Assembly: GCA_029204225.1 (NCBI GenBank)
Contig: CM055101.1
Location: 31,522,519 to 31,586,518, forward strand
DNA length: 64,000 nucleotides
Origin: Diphasiastrum complanatum
Lineage: Eukaryota > Streptophyta > Lycopodiopsida > Lycopodiales > Lycopodiaceae
Reading direction: 5' to 3'
Position numbers and translations under genes: made by a program. Positions 51,001 through 56,375 of this stretch are shown piece after piece. Every line of letters begins with the position of its first letter. The stretch's first letter is position 1. The notes below the pieces were generated by a model that was given only the letters and a program-made list of their open reading frames with translations, made no database searches and was not told the origin of the DNA.

Positions 51001-54000
51001 CAAGTTCACTTCTAGTTTCTGGACAAAGCTGGTGCATACCTTGGATGTCAAGATACTTACGAATACGGCTTACCATTCGTCTGTTGATGGTCAGTCTAAG
51101 GTCCTTAAAGGAACTTGGAAGATTATTTATGTCATTATGTTTCTCCTACTAGTCGAGATTGGAATCAGCATTCATGTTTGGCTGAGTATAGATATAAAAG
51201 TTCTGTTACCTCCGGCACATGTGTATCTCCTTTCCCACTAGCTCATGGTTATTCGCCGATTCTACCCAATATACTTGTTTCGCCTGATGATGCACTTGTT
51301 ACTATTTTCTCTTATCTTTCTGGTGCTTGTGAGATTATCTCCCGTGTTGCTACTCACAACAACAAATTTAGCAGAGGTGTGTATAGCCCAAAAAAATGCC
51401 AAAAAAAGGTCTGTGAAATCTGTGAAATCATTTGTAATCAATTAATTACCTATAAGAATCTGAAATCATTTGTAATTAGCTGATTCTTAATAAGGGTCCA
51501 TTACAGATTCTTATATTGTTTACCTGGTCACAGATTCTTATTAATTACCTGGACATTATAAGAATCACAGGTAAGAATCATTTCAGATAATTACAAATGA
51601 TTTCAGATTCTTAATTTGTATTCTTATAAAATTCTTATAATGTCCAGGTAATTACAGGTTCACAGGTAAGAATCATTAATTACCTATAAGAATCTGTAAT
51701 TACCTGTTTACAAATGATTTCAGATTTTTAATTACAGTCTACAGATTCTTATAATGTCCAGGTAATTAATAAGAATCTGTCAAAACATTTGTAATTCTTA
51801 TCATGGGTAATAGAGGAACCGTACCACGGTTCATGAACTGTGGTACGGTTCATCCCACGGTTCTGGGTTATATAAACAATATATAAAGTTTTATATATGG
51901 TTTTTTGACTATAAAAACGAAATAAAATTAAGTTTTAAATTATTAAACAACAATCAGAACAATAGTATTTGACAAAAAAAGGGTCCTTGTAGTGTTTAAA
52001 TTTTTCTTGAAAAACTACCATCAAATCCCCCATGACTTTTTACTTTTTACTTTTTTTCGGAATGTTCTTACTTCTTATTTTTTTATAAATTCAAAAAAAA
52101 AAACCTTAATGGTTCCCTTCAATGCCATGGGCCATCCCTGTGCTTGGATTGCAGTGGATTCTTTAAACCCGGCCTTGGAAATTTCATCGAGAATACATTC
52201 TAGAAGAGAACCATGAAAATGAGCAGAAAGTCTCTATAAATTGTGTTTTTGGATTGTAATCCGATGCCTTGGCCTAACTTCGTCTTTGAACCTGGCATCG
52301 ACAGTCTGAGAAAGCATGAAATTTGAATCCTGCAAGTTGTGGGTCCGTAGGGGGCTTATTGTTGGGGAATGCATTTCCCCTTCATGTTTGTCCAAATTTC
52401 AGGCCATCTAGCTTGCCATGGTATGCATTTGGAGAACATATACTACCTCTAAATGGCAGCCACTAAGGTATTATCATGTGTTGTATGGCACTTTTAGACC
52501 ATTACAGCTGCATATTTTAAACTTAAAAATAAAATAGAATATGCAATCAACCAACCCCCAATGAACTGTGTTAAGGATCAGTCCTCGCGAAAGAAAACCA
52601 AGGAATGGAATAATCTGGCAAAAGAAGAGAAAACAAGCTATAGCAGCACACCAGAAAGAGTGGGCTGCAACAGCAGGCGGGGTGTGTTTCAAGAGGATTA
52701 GAGGATTCCTGGCATTTTTTAGGCATTTGGCAATACATTTTTAAAGCTTTCCAAAGCCCACAATGATTATTGTGTCGAAGTGGAATTTTTATTTTTTTCA
52801 GTTATAATCTGCTATCAAAAATTCTAGTGAAACAATTTTACTGCTGGCTAGTCTGAACGGCATAGCTTCATGCCTAGAGAACAAATAGATTTTATCATAT
52901 GCTCTAACCAGGCTCTCATTTGGCATGCAGCTAAAACAGTAAGGGTGTTTGCTTCCACAGTTGGCTCAATTGGAGCTGCAGGGTTGACTCTCTTGTGTTT
53001 GGTTATTTGCCTCGTCAAACTTACAGCTAGAAAACGAAAAGAAGCAGAAACCTTAGACAATGATGATATGAAGGAGGAGCAAGCTTGTGAGGAGTCCAGG
53101 GTAGCCACTGAATTTCTCACATAATGCAAACATTAAAACCTCTTTTTCTACCTGCTTGCTCTTTCGGTTGACTCTAGTGTGCTTAGAATGCTGACTATCT
53201 ACTGAATTGTTGATCAACAAGCTACAAGATTTTGAATGTGTCTTATTACTATCACAATAATCTCTCGAATCATTGTGCGAATGCTTTGTGTAGGTATACA
53301 ATCCAATGTTGACTCTAGTATGCTTAGAATGTTGACTATCTACTGAATTGTTGATCAACAAGCTACAAGATTTTGAATTTGTCATATTACTCATGAGATT
53401 ATTACAATAATCTCTCGAATCATTTTGCGAATGCTTTGTGTAAGTATACAATCCAATGTTGACTCTAGTGTGCTTAGAATGTTGACTATCTCTGAATTCG
53501 AATCATTATGCGAATGCTTTGTGTAGGTATACAATCCAATGTTGACTCTAGTGAATGTTGACTATCTACTGAGTTGTTGATCAACAAGCTACAAGATTTT
53601 GAATTTGTCTTATTACTCATGAGATTATTACAATAATCTCTCGAATCATTATGCGATTGCTTTGTGTAGGTATACAATCCAATGTGGATTCCTTGCACCT
53701 TAGACAGTTCAGGCTCGAAATTTGTTTCAACCCCAAATCCTTTAATAGTTTCTCAACGGCAGGGTGAACTGCGACAAAGGTCTGGTTTCTTTCATATTCA
53801 GCTATTGTGTATTTACGTAGTCTGCCACAGTGTATTTGATTAATTCTCTTTCATGCTTATGATAGCAATCAATTATTTAACACTATCTAGCGAACCTTTT
53901 ATGCTAGTTGCATGTGTAGGTTGCGAGATGCAGAGATGGAGATAAAAAAGCTGGCCTTGACAGGATACAAACGGATCTCAATCACAGCATTGGAAGACTC

Positions 54001-54217
54001 TGCAGCCAATGCAGTTGTGAATCCTGAGGAAGAATCAAGGAAGATAAATTTTTCCCTTTTCAAAAGTGCTGACTAGAGATAGAATTGAGAATACGAAATG
54101 CTAAGGTCCTGTTTTTCTCAGGAACCTAAACAATTAGTTTTCAGCAGTGATTCATTCATGCCAAGGCAAGATGCAGCTCTTGTCGCTCGGAGAGAATTTT
54201 CTGTCCGCTGGCATTGA
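19732..54217 (+). CDS. Cadherin-like/tandem-95 repeat membrane protein (ten exons, 5' end not found)
   Basis: Exons: 19732-19856, 41483-41703, 41828-42058, 47286-47539, 47662-47900, 48214-48370, 52931-53100, 53708-53763, 53920-54016, 54122-54217. Every join has GT/AG ends and matching phase (0,2,2,1,0,1,0,2,0), giving about 547 codons. Exons 1-2 make one tandem-95/bacterial-Ig-like domain (PMANDD ... VLSNDY ... [13 protein letters not shown]). Exons 3-4 and 5-6 make two repeats with HGLL/DGTL ... SLRY ... D landmarks. Exon 7 holds one membrane helix ([17 protein letters not shown]) followed by basic ARKRK. Exons 8-10 encode a cytoplasmic tail ending FSVRWH. It is probably a type I surface adhesion or matrix-binding protein. 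Signal peptide and N-terminus lie upstream. The exon 6 donor at 48371 (GTAGGT) was chosen for phase. I recognise the architecture, not an orthologue. Confidence 0.8.
20131..20220 (+). repeat. MITE end fragment in intron 1
   Basis: CATAGTTGCCCTTTCCGGAA followed by CGGAACGC words and an A-rich ACGT stretch matches the left end of the MITE at 50700. No right end or duplication was found, so it is truncated. Confidence 0.5.
20450..21035 (+). pseudogene. Ty3 pol relic in intron 1
   Basis: Broken frames give the protease-RT linker and RT start: [20 protein letters not shown] and [18 protein letters not shown], then [20 protein letters not shown]. These match the common Ty3 pattern before RT motif 1 (FPDVFPEDLPxxLPPxRxxxHxI). 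There are frameshifts at about 20860 and no palm motifs survive. Confidence 0.7.
21050..21408 (-). repeat. LTR of a minus-strand Ty3 copy
   Basis: On the minus strand the stretch starts TGTTATGGAC directly after a polypurine tract (AACGGGGGAG, plus 21409-21418), which is the canonical 3' LTR junction. The inner edge is inferred from where similarity to the internal region begins. Confidence 0.6.
21443..22680 (-). mobile_element. Minus-strand Ty3 copy lacking RT: gag, unknown region, leader
   Basis: Minus-strand order: leader with the GGCTGTCCAATGCCCTACTG motif (22580-22490); gag at 22330-21881 ([28 protein letters not shown]); then at 21802-21443 the same non-canonical region as elements C and D ([12 protein letters not shown]-like, [14 protein letters not shown]). 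Protease, RT and integrase are absent. It is a more diverged relative of the C/D family. Confidence 0.65.
22928..26837 (+). mobile_element. Ty3 element D (RT-less, chromodomain), no 5' LTR
   Basis: It starts in leader identical to 3800-4047, then gag (23177), the non-canonical region (about 24030-25950), the chromodomain (26070-26300), a purine tract TCGGGGAG and a 3' LTR (26401-26837). The protease is deleted at about 24033, where gag jumps to sequence equal to 5456 of element A. The integrase C-terminal basic tail is also lost. The LTR carries the TATA-like CTATAAGTAGG at 26650. The element directly abuts minus-strand integrase sequence at 26838, as if inserted into element E. Confidence 0.75.
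23177..24871 (+). CDS. Element D fused gag-unknown ORF (564 codons)
   Basis: The ORF starts [20 protein letters not shown] as in element A and includes the gag core, the SHIxSD repeats and ACFD/ACYD repeats. It then passes through the deleted protease into the non-canonical region with one or more frame changes relative to element C. The C-terminal part is partly read out of frame (24030-24360) and returns to the shared frame at [20 protein letters not shown]. It is unlikely to be functional as a whole. Confidence 0.5.
   Translation: MTSNFRSLSPLDYLFVFNSDIPSEHMFDKWLTHLQYYFDTSRPTCPGPNKILNAIFLLKGSARSKWFDYVHSHPPISEWHDFLPILCLLIFFDDNSVTVSPIALMSGIIGLESSTPSDSSEVPFSCAGQTEIESHISSDSHEVDSHIASDTHEDDSISQGVSDLLDLLEIVIDLPELVIVSHSESESHIQVPTNADSSHIQVAGDAVACFDGATDVVACYDIVPCFDTDIVCFATIADGVACFDIVVEYFDATHVPERHAIDVVAYAPYFDIIHGSTVALSNALAIMLVSIIHLLVLIPRVTISWLPGSSLCVAYQRLRMQLFFPFRVHQLLLHFHHPWVLFLRLMLLQIYRLLLCALCLYALIHRYCIQWSFLVSLILRPYILVVFLLLLLRTSDSPPGSVVGAVSSSLVSISPSLESVMAGVPADFYGVLHGSTFDGSLAIGDQVVSSFTLLHGSLLEVFDLPHDISTVPYMIHAPLALTVTHFPSEDICQMVTITYLGYLYAGIFLDEYTGILQSPCVSTYRFVAIHADAMDIWHSWLLRKAWFPFGPIDWCWFFNVTDRL
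26838..27991 (-). pseudogene. Ty3 element E: gag start joined to integrase
   Basis: Minus strand: gag N-terminus from 27991 ([20 protein letters not shown], helical) and [20 protein letters not shown]. Near 27612 it jumps to integrase: KKFVCQIS with zinc-finger remnants, [20 protein letters not shown] and [12 protein letters not shown] (27322-27230), and [19 protein letters not shown] (27011-26840). Protease, RT and RNase H are deleted. Stops and frameshifts are frequent. Confidence 0.75.
28558..28569 (-). other. Primer binding site of element E
   Basis: The minus strand reads TGGTATCAGAGC, the initiator tRNA-Met complement, about 570 bases upstream of the element E gag start and just inside its LTR. 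The leader between them carries a GGGCGCTGGCC word near 28475. Confidence 0.8.
28572..28983 (-). repeat. 5' LTR of element E
   Basis: Inferred from position immediately upstream of the primer site. In element sense a plausible start is TGCTACACTGATCTCC at 28983. It contains CTTATACATA-like promoter sequence (plus 28758-28768). No second copy is in the window, so the outer edge is uncertain. Confidence 0.45.
29350..30600 (-). pseudogene. Ty3 element G: protease, integrase, chromodomain
   Basis: Minus strand: [20 protein letters not shown] (30585-30300) is a protease with the catalytic D-T-G changed to D-S-S. Then [19 protein letters not shown] and [10 protein letters not shown] give an integrase core (30344-30180), followed by a tail and a chromodomain [16 protein letters not shown] (29600-29540). 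RT and RNase H are missing between protease and integrase. It is heavily decayed. Confidence 0.65.
30640..31000 (+). other. Coding-like acidic stretch, unidentified
   Basis: The plus frame around 30770-30990 reads [20 protein letters not shown] followed by [20 protein letters not shown] and ends at TAA 30991. Composition looks like protein, but there is a stop near 30763 and no start or domain. It could be an exon remnant or part of another transposon; I cannot tell. Confidence 0.25.
31140..31990 (-). pseudogene. Ty3 gag and protease-lead relic
   Basis: Minus-strand pieces include [20 protein letters not shown] with a proline-rich stretch (31900-31780) and [15 protein letters not shown] (about 31470), a gag C-terminal signature (L-QxG-v-eYxxxF), then protease-leading sequence. 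A sister fragment lies at 46020-46640. It is probably the 5' coding part of element G. Confidence 0.5.
32196..33005 (-). mobile_element. LINE 3' copy in the leader of a Ty3 element
   Basis: It parallels 8125-9060: [20 protein letters not shown], then [20 protein letters not shown] and [12 protein letters not shown]. The 3' end has the hairpin (32217-32246) and AAAGAAAG units (TTTC in element sense) but almost no TC tail. A 55-base tandem duplication lies at 32826-32935. Flanks on both sides contain AATGGCTAGAGAG, which may be the target duplication but is also a local repeat. Confidence 0.7.
32217..32246 (-). ncRNA. LINE 3' hairpin, copy 4
   Basis: Same fold as copy 1 with the loop changed (GCACCC and GGGTGC around CC). 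TTAATAGAGC and TTTC units follow in element sense. Confidence 0.55.
33060..33620 (-). repeat. LTR-like region, minus strand
   Basis: In minus sense it has TTATGGACTACAGG near 33612, the GCCTTGGGCC word, a GGGGG-CCT..GGGTGCACTA block and TATATATAGGGC (plus 33297-33310) as a TATA box, in the same order as the A/C/D LTRs. It likely belongs to the gag/G element downstream. Confidence 0.5.
34085..34560 (-). pseudogene. LINE reverse transcriptase fragment
   Basis: The minus strand reads [20 protein letters not shown], the conserved block before the YADD box. The catalytic box itself is degraded. Upstream, 34560-34380 holds frameshifted finger-domain sequence ([16 protein letters not shown]-like). 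It is close to LINE B but not part of it. Confidence 0.65.
35402..36252 (-). pseudogene. Element F integrase
   Basis: Minus strand: [13 protein letters not shown] ... [16 protein letters not shown] (first catalytic D region), [20 protein letters not shown] (second D), then [20 protein letters not shown] and [20 protein letters not shown] (after the catalytic E). The tail ends in an SH3-like [17 protein letters not shown] without a chromodomain, unlike A/C/D/G. Confidence 0.85.
36296..36874 (-). pseudogene. Element F RNase H
   Basis: Minus strand: [48 protein letters not shown] and [12 protein letters not shown], the ordered Ty3 RNase H motifs. The final Ser-Arg usual after ADAL is changed to NW. 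Confidence 0.85.
36965..37813 (-). pseudogene. Element F reverse transcriptase
   Basis: Minus strand, in order: the protease-RT linker ([20 protein letters not shown]), [16 protein letters not shown] with motif A aspartate, [11 protein letters not shown], and the catalytic [18 protein letters not shown] (F-L-D-D box). Three frames are needed, with breaks near 37607 and 37290. Confidence 0.85.
38021..38341 (-). pseudogene. Element F protease
   Basis: Minus strand: [20 protein letters not shown] (D-N-G-S in place of D-T/S-G) and [13 protein letters not shown]. This is a Ty3 retropepsin with a substituted catalytic triad position and an altered second landmark. Confidence 0.75.
38334..38850 (-). 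pseudogene. Element F gag C-terminus with zinc knuckle
   Basis: Minus strand: [14 protein letters not shown] fits C-x2-C-x4-H-x4-C, the RNA-binding knuckle of Gag. The preceding part is broken by a frameshift near 38640. Confidence 0.75.
38985..39255 (+). repeat. Divergent LTR 3' half
   Basis: TAGAAGCTTCCTTTTAG, GCTTCCC, a TATA-like GGGTATATGTAGG, then a GATATTGATCATTCTC tract and repeated GGGCTATGG words follow the order of the 2480-2660 LTR. It is an old fragment. Confidence 0.5.
39256..41482 (+). other. Distal part of intron 1, nothing recognised
   Basis: AT-rich intron sequence leading to the exon 2 acceptor TTTGTATGTAG. I see no transposon domain or repeat here. Confidence 0.5.
41483..42058 (+). 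CDS. Exons 2 and 3 of cadherin-like gene
   Basis: Exon 2 (41483-41703) completes the domain begun 21.6 kb upstream: [20 protein letters not shown], then [16 protein letters not shown]. Exon 3 (41828-42058) starts a new repeat: [20 protein letters not shown], then [20 protein letters not shown]. The 124-base intron between them has GTAACA and TTTGTGCAG ends and phase 2. Confidence 0.85.
42600..43910 (-). pseudogene. Ty3 pol relic in intron 3
   Basis: Minus-strand pieces: [20 protein letters not shown] and [20 protein letters not shown] (43910-43720), [20 protein letters not shown] then DILVYSK (43290-43200, RT box as FIDD), and [11 protein letters not shown] (about 42930, integrase zinc finger). 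It is interrupted by a MITE at 43337-43673 with an 8-bp duplication. Confidence 0.7.
43337..43673. mobile_element. hAT-like MITE with 8-bp TSD (337 bp)
   Basis: It is flanked by ATCCCTAT at 43329-43336 and 43674-43681. Ends are CATAGTTGCCC and, on the right, GATGCATCTATG, so the outermost CATAG/CTATG pair. Inside are AAACGCGTTTC palindromes. It has no coding capacity. It lies inside a Ty3 RT relic, so it is younger than that insertion. Confidence 0.75.
44029..44446. mobile_element. hAT-like MITE with 8-bp TSD (418 bp)
   Basis: Direct duplication TTTAGAAG at 44021-44028 and 44447-44454. Ends CATAGAA and TTCTATG are inverted repeats. The interior is full of GAACCGTGG/CCACGGTTC and GGTTCTCAAAACCG palindromic words. 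A related partial copy lies at 51808-51870. Confidence 0.75.
44640..45229 (+). pseudogene. Ty3 protease ORF in intron 3
   Basis: [20 protein letters not shown] and [13 protein letters not shown] are retropepsin landmarks, with D-D-G-S at the catalytic site. The frame is open for 191 codons but has no gag before it or RT after it. It is closest to the element F protease. Confidence 0.7.
45269..45499 (-). other. Open minus-strand stretch, unidentified
   Basis: Codons such as [20 protein letters not shown] and [20 protein letters not shown] form a coherent frame that a MITE interrupts at 45500. I do not recognise it. It could be a transposon-encoded piece or an older gene fragment. Confidence 0.3.
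45500..45801. mobile_element. hAT-like MITE with 8-bp TSD (302 bp)
   Basis: Direct duplication CTGCTTGC at 45492-45499 and 45802-45809. Terminal inverted repeats CATAGTTTCCAAGGAA and CATAGTTACCAAGGAA (right end, complemented) match at 15 of 16 positions. The interior has GGAACG/CGTTCC words. No transposase is encoded. Confidence 0.85.
46020..46640 (-). pseudogene. Ty3 gag-protease relic in intron 3
   Basis: Minus-strand frames give [16 protein letters not shown] (N-T-G for D-T-G) and [20 protein letters not shown]. The order and flanks match 31140-31490, so it is a copy of the same element family. Confidence 0.6.
47286..48370 (+). CDS. Exons 4, 5 and 6 of cadherin-like gene
   Basis: Exon 4 (47286-47539) gives [14 protein letters not shown] and the linker [11 protein letters not shown], then [11 protein letters not shown]. 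Exon 5 (47662-47900) gives [17 protein letters not shown] and [10 protein letters not shown]. Exon 6 (48214-48370) gives [16 protein letters not shown] plus a CYRDC pair. The second repeat is thus built from exons 4-6, parallel to the first from exons 2-4. Introns are 122 and 313 bases; the latter holds a (CT)n tract and a LINE 3' hairpin. Confidence 0.85.
48009..48078 (+). repeat. (CT)n tract in intron 5
   Basis: About 35 CT units lie within the 313-base intron 5 of the cadherin-like gene, just 5' of a LINE-type hairpin tail in the same orientation. Confidence 0.97.
48079..48160 (+). mobile_element. Minimal LINE 3' end with hairpin, copy 5
   Basis: The hairpin at 48101-48129 has inner stem GTACC/GGTAC around TTT and outer stem GTCTT/AAGAT. 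ATAAATAC and CTTTTCTTTCTTTCTTTC follow. Only about 80 bases of element are present, between the (CT)n tract and the TTTC tail. It contributes most of intron 5 together with the microsatellite. Confidence 0.5.
48855..49808. mobile_element. Longer GGAACGG-type MITE relative in intron 6
   Basis: The left end TTTGCCCGTTCCGGAACGG and right end TCGGAACGGGCTTCTAAG match the two ends of the 281-bp element at 50700, including an internal TACGTTTTTT-CACAAAGG block. About 950 bases lie between. No clean 8-bp duplication was found. A 58-base internal duplication (49526-49583 and 49644-49702) suggests secondary rearrangement. Confidence 0.5.
50640..51345 (+). pseudogene. Ty3 integrase relic in intron 6
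   Basis: [10 protein letters not shown], then after a [23 protein letters not shown] and [15 protein letters not shown] (catalytic D and the TAYHPxxDGQ block), then [20 protein letters not shown] and [15 protein letters not shown]. Removing the 281-bp insertion and one duplicate restores the D-R-D block, so the insertion post-dates this copy. Confidence 0.8.
50700..50980. mobile_element. hAT-like MITE with 8-bp TSD (281 bp)
   Basis: Direct duplication ATTCTCAC at 50692-50699 and 50981-50988. Ends CTTAGTTGCCCGTTCCG and (complemented) CTTAGAAGCCCGTTCCG match at 15 of 17. The interior has runs of GTTCCGGAACGGAAC-type palindromes and a T/A-rich TACGTTTTTT block. It sits inside integrase relic sequence. 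Confidence 0.85.
51400..51870. repeat. Degenerate AT-rich minisatellite and GAACCGTGG repeat
   Basis: From 51400 to 51795, words such as TAATTACCTATAAGAATCTG, ATTTGTAATTA and CTTATAATGTCCAGGTAATT recur many times in both orientations. At 51808-51870 a GAACCGTACCACGGTTC palindrome cluster matches the interior of the MITE at 44029. Confidence 0.7.
52931..54217 (+). CDS. Exons 7-10: transmembrane helix and cytoplasmic tail
   Basis: Exon 7 (52931-53100) encodes one hydrophobic helix (about 20 residues) and [14 protein letters not shown]. Exon 8 (53708-53763) is 56 bases, [15 protein letters not shown]. Exon 9 (53920-54016) is [20 protein letters not shown]. Exon 10 (54122-54217) ends [20 protein letters not shown] and TGA. 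Donors are GTAGCC, GTGAAC and GTGAAT. The phases 0, 2, 0 fit only this order, which is the main support for the tiny exon 8. Confidence 0.7.
53166..53690 (+). repeat. Tandem repeat filling intron 7
   Basis: Units of about 145 bases begin GTTGACTCTAGTGTGCTTAG at 53167, 53309, 53458 (shortened) and near 53541. They contain TTGATCAACAAGCTACAAGA and TTGTGTAGGTATACAATCC. The array occupies nearly all of the 607-base intron between exons 7 and 8. Confidence 0.85.
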
Positions 54218-54289
54218 GATTGCAACCTAATCCCTGCACTCCAGTGAGAACCATGGCCAACAGCAATTGCTAATATATCGTTTTGAATA

Positions 54290-54441
54290 AATTTGTCTAC
54301 ATTGGGACATTGCAACCTAGAGGAGAACCTCATATTTGATTATATTTCATTTGCTTTTACTACGCATGGAATATATTCTGGGAAACAGAAAGTTGCAGTC
54401 CATGTGCCTCAGCTCACAACAGGTTCTCAGGTAACCATGAC

Positions 54442-54483
<42 letters not shown>

Positions 54484-54835
54484 CGCCCACCTCACCTAGC
54501 TTTACACACTCAAAACTTTCTGGGCACTCAGCACCTTTTCACAGCCATTTGCAGATTTCTTGTTCACCTGGAGTCGCGATCAGGTAGCATCTAAAATCTC
54601 TGAAAATGATGCTCTTTGGAAAGAAAACGAGTATTTCTCACTTACCAAATCGTAGCTATGGTAGACTGAAACCTTTAATATTCTAACAAGCCGTCCTGGC
54701 TCTCTCTGAGATCGTCCTACCAAGTGCTAATTACAACCTTGTGCTACCCGAGTCTACTTCGGCTGCTGCAATTGCCAACAAGATTCCAATAGATGCAAGT
54801 TTTACAATAGGATTGAAGGTCTCTATATAATAGAT
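54290..54835 (+). other. Exon-like pieces downstream of the cadherin-like gene
   Basis: Three open pieces with splice-like edges: YISFAFTTHGIYSGKQKVAV ending at CAG|GTAACC (54430); PFADFLFTWSRDQ between TTTTCACAG (54539) and CAG|GTAGCA (54585); and LSEIVLPSANYNLVLPESTS ending at TAA near 54828. Codon use looks protein-like, but I know no match and joining phases are not settled. They could be the end of a separate gene or a pseudogene. Confidence 0.3.
54446..54479 (+). repeat. (GA)n tract
   Basis: About 17 GA units directly after GACAG. No LINE tail hairpin was found next to it. Confidence 0.95.
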
Positions 54836-55399
54836 TTGTGGTACTTGTGAGTACCTTTGGCTATGAACCTTGCTTCCACTTCGAGATCGAGCCATTGTAT
54901 TTCCTTTTGAAGATCCACTTGCAATCGATGATCTATCTTTTGGTTTCCTTTTGAAGATCCACTTGGAATCATTTACTGAGATTTATTATAAAGTTTTATG
55001 GAATCACAAATGAAAGTGTTGAAAAAATGATATTAGCTCTCAAGTAAGATGAATCAAAAGTAATAAAGGGACAAAAGCTAGCAAGGGTTAGTGTTACACT
55101 TATGAATGGAGCATTAAGCAATACGATAAACTTGGAGAGTCTTAATTTCAGTGTGTAGTCCGAAAATAACATGCGGTTAGCAGCTTTCCAGGTTTAAATT
55201 TATTTTATTGAGTACTAGCAAATAATTCATTTCGAGAATTTATTGTTTTGTGTTTTAAGCTAATATTGTTTTGTTATTATAGGTCTAAGTTTTAAATATA
55301 CTTGATCGAGTAATATTGTTCAATTCTCTTAGTATAGTTCATGATTTTGTGTTTCAAACAGGTTTTAAAAGAAGATCATGACATTCTATTTTAGATTTT

Positions 55400-56114
55400 T
55401 AGTAAAATAGATTATCCAGAGATAATTAAGAATCATATTAGCACCACACCACTCAATGTTCCTGGGATAGGTGATTTTAAGGTGGAGTGGCATTTGGCTG
55501 GAGACCTGAAGTCGTTGAAGTGCATGTTCAACATCTCACATGGAGCAAATTCAAAACATCCATGCCTCTATTGCATGAAAACTACACAAGACATGTTGAA
55601 GAGCACGAGAGTTTCAAGGGATATAGAAGATCCGACTTGGAAACCGGTACTATTGATTCCGCTTCAAAATGTCCACATTTGTACACTACATGGAGAGGTT
55701 AAAATTATCGAAAAATTGATATACCTTCATATATGGTGTGTTTGGAATACTAAGCCAGAGTCATTAGCCAAAAAAACAATAGCTCGATTGGAGGAAGTTC
55801 TATCAAAAGCGGGTCTTCATAAAAGACACGTTAAAATACAAAAGGACGAGAAGCTTTTGGGGAAAACGGGAAACATCCCATGCAAACCAAGCATAAAAGG
55901 ATCCAAAGCTTGTCGTTTCTTATCAAATCATTCCGGAAAACCGACTAAAATCCAGTACTCAATTTGGATAGATGTACTCAATGCCACAAAGGATTTTGAA
56001 GAAAAAAGAACAACAAGGATTAAAAAAGTTGAAGTTTGGACAAAGCTTGACAACATGGTCAAGTTGCTCAGAAAAGATAAACTGTCTGATATTAATGTTG
56101 TTAGATATAACTAA
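55400..56114 (+). CDS. Uncharacterised transposon-like ORF
   Basis: The ATG frame begins at 55482 and is 210 codons; the frame is open upstream to about 55400 (DYPEIIKNHISTTPLNVPGI). It has GDLKSLKCMF, SKHPCLYCMKTT with a C-x2-C pair, and VHICTLHGEVKIIEKLIY. This order of a GDLK block, a CxxC pair and an LH helix recalls proteins of unknown function spread by DNA transposons, but I cannot name the family. It ends in a lysine-rich segment. No intron or partner gene is visible. Confidence 0.4.
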
Positions 56115-56264
56115 ACATTCACCTCTCAGTTTAGTTGTCACTAGTTTACCATGAGCTCAAATCTGTAAGGCCCTTGTTATGAGGAGAAGTCATTATTGAG
56201 TACGATTGTTAGTATGGGGTCTAATGTGAGACCACGATGGTTATGAGATGGCTGAATTGCATAG

Positions 56265-56375
56265 CAAGAAGTCTGGGGGGTTCGGGGGGTGGAGCCCCCA
56301 GAGAAACAGGGGGTCCGGGGGGCGGTAGCCCCCCAGCGGGGGGTTTGGGGGTCAGAGCCCCCAACAGCCTCTTCA
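56265..56375. repeat. GC-rich tandem repeat
   Basis: Three imperfect units of 30-40 bases with cores GGGGGTTCGGGGGGTGGAGC, GGGGGTCCGGGGGGCGGTAG and GGGGTTTGGGGGTCAGAGC, each closed by a CCCCC block, so each can fold on itself. It stands out sharply from its AT-rich surroundings. Any proline-rich reading frame across it is probably incidental. Confidence 0.8.

Noticed and set aside
51992-52216. Possible extra exon of the cadherin-like gene (near 52140-52260)
   Set aside because: Candidate frames either hit a stop or have entry and exit phases that do not fit between exons 6 and 7.
53166-53690. CRISPR-like array
   Set aside because: Units are about 145 bases with no repeat-spacer alternation; it is a tandem minisatellite in an intron.
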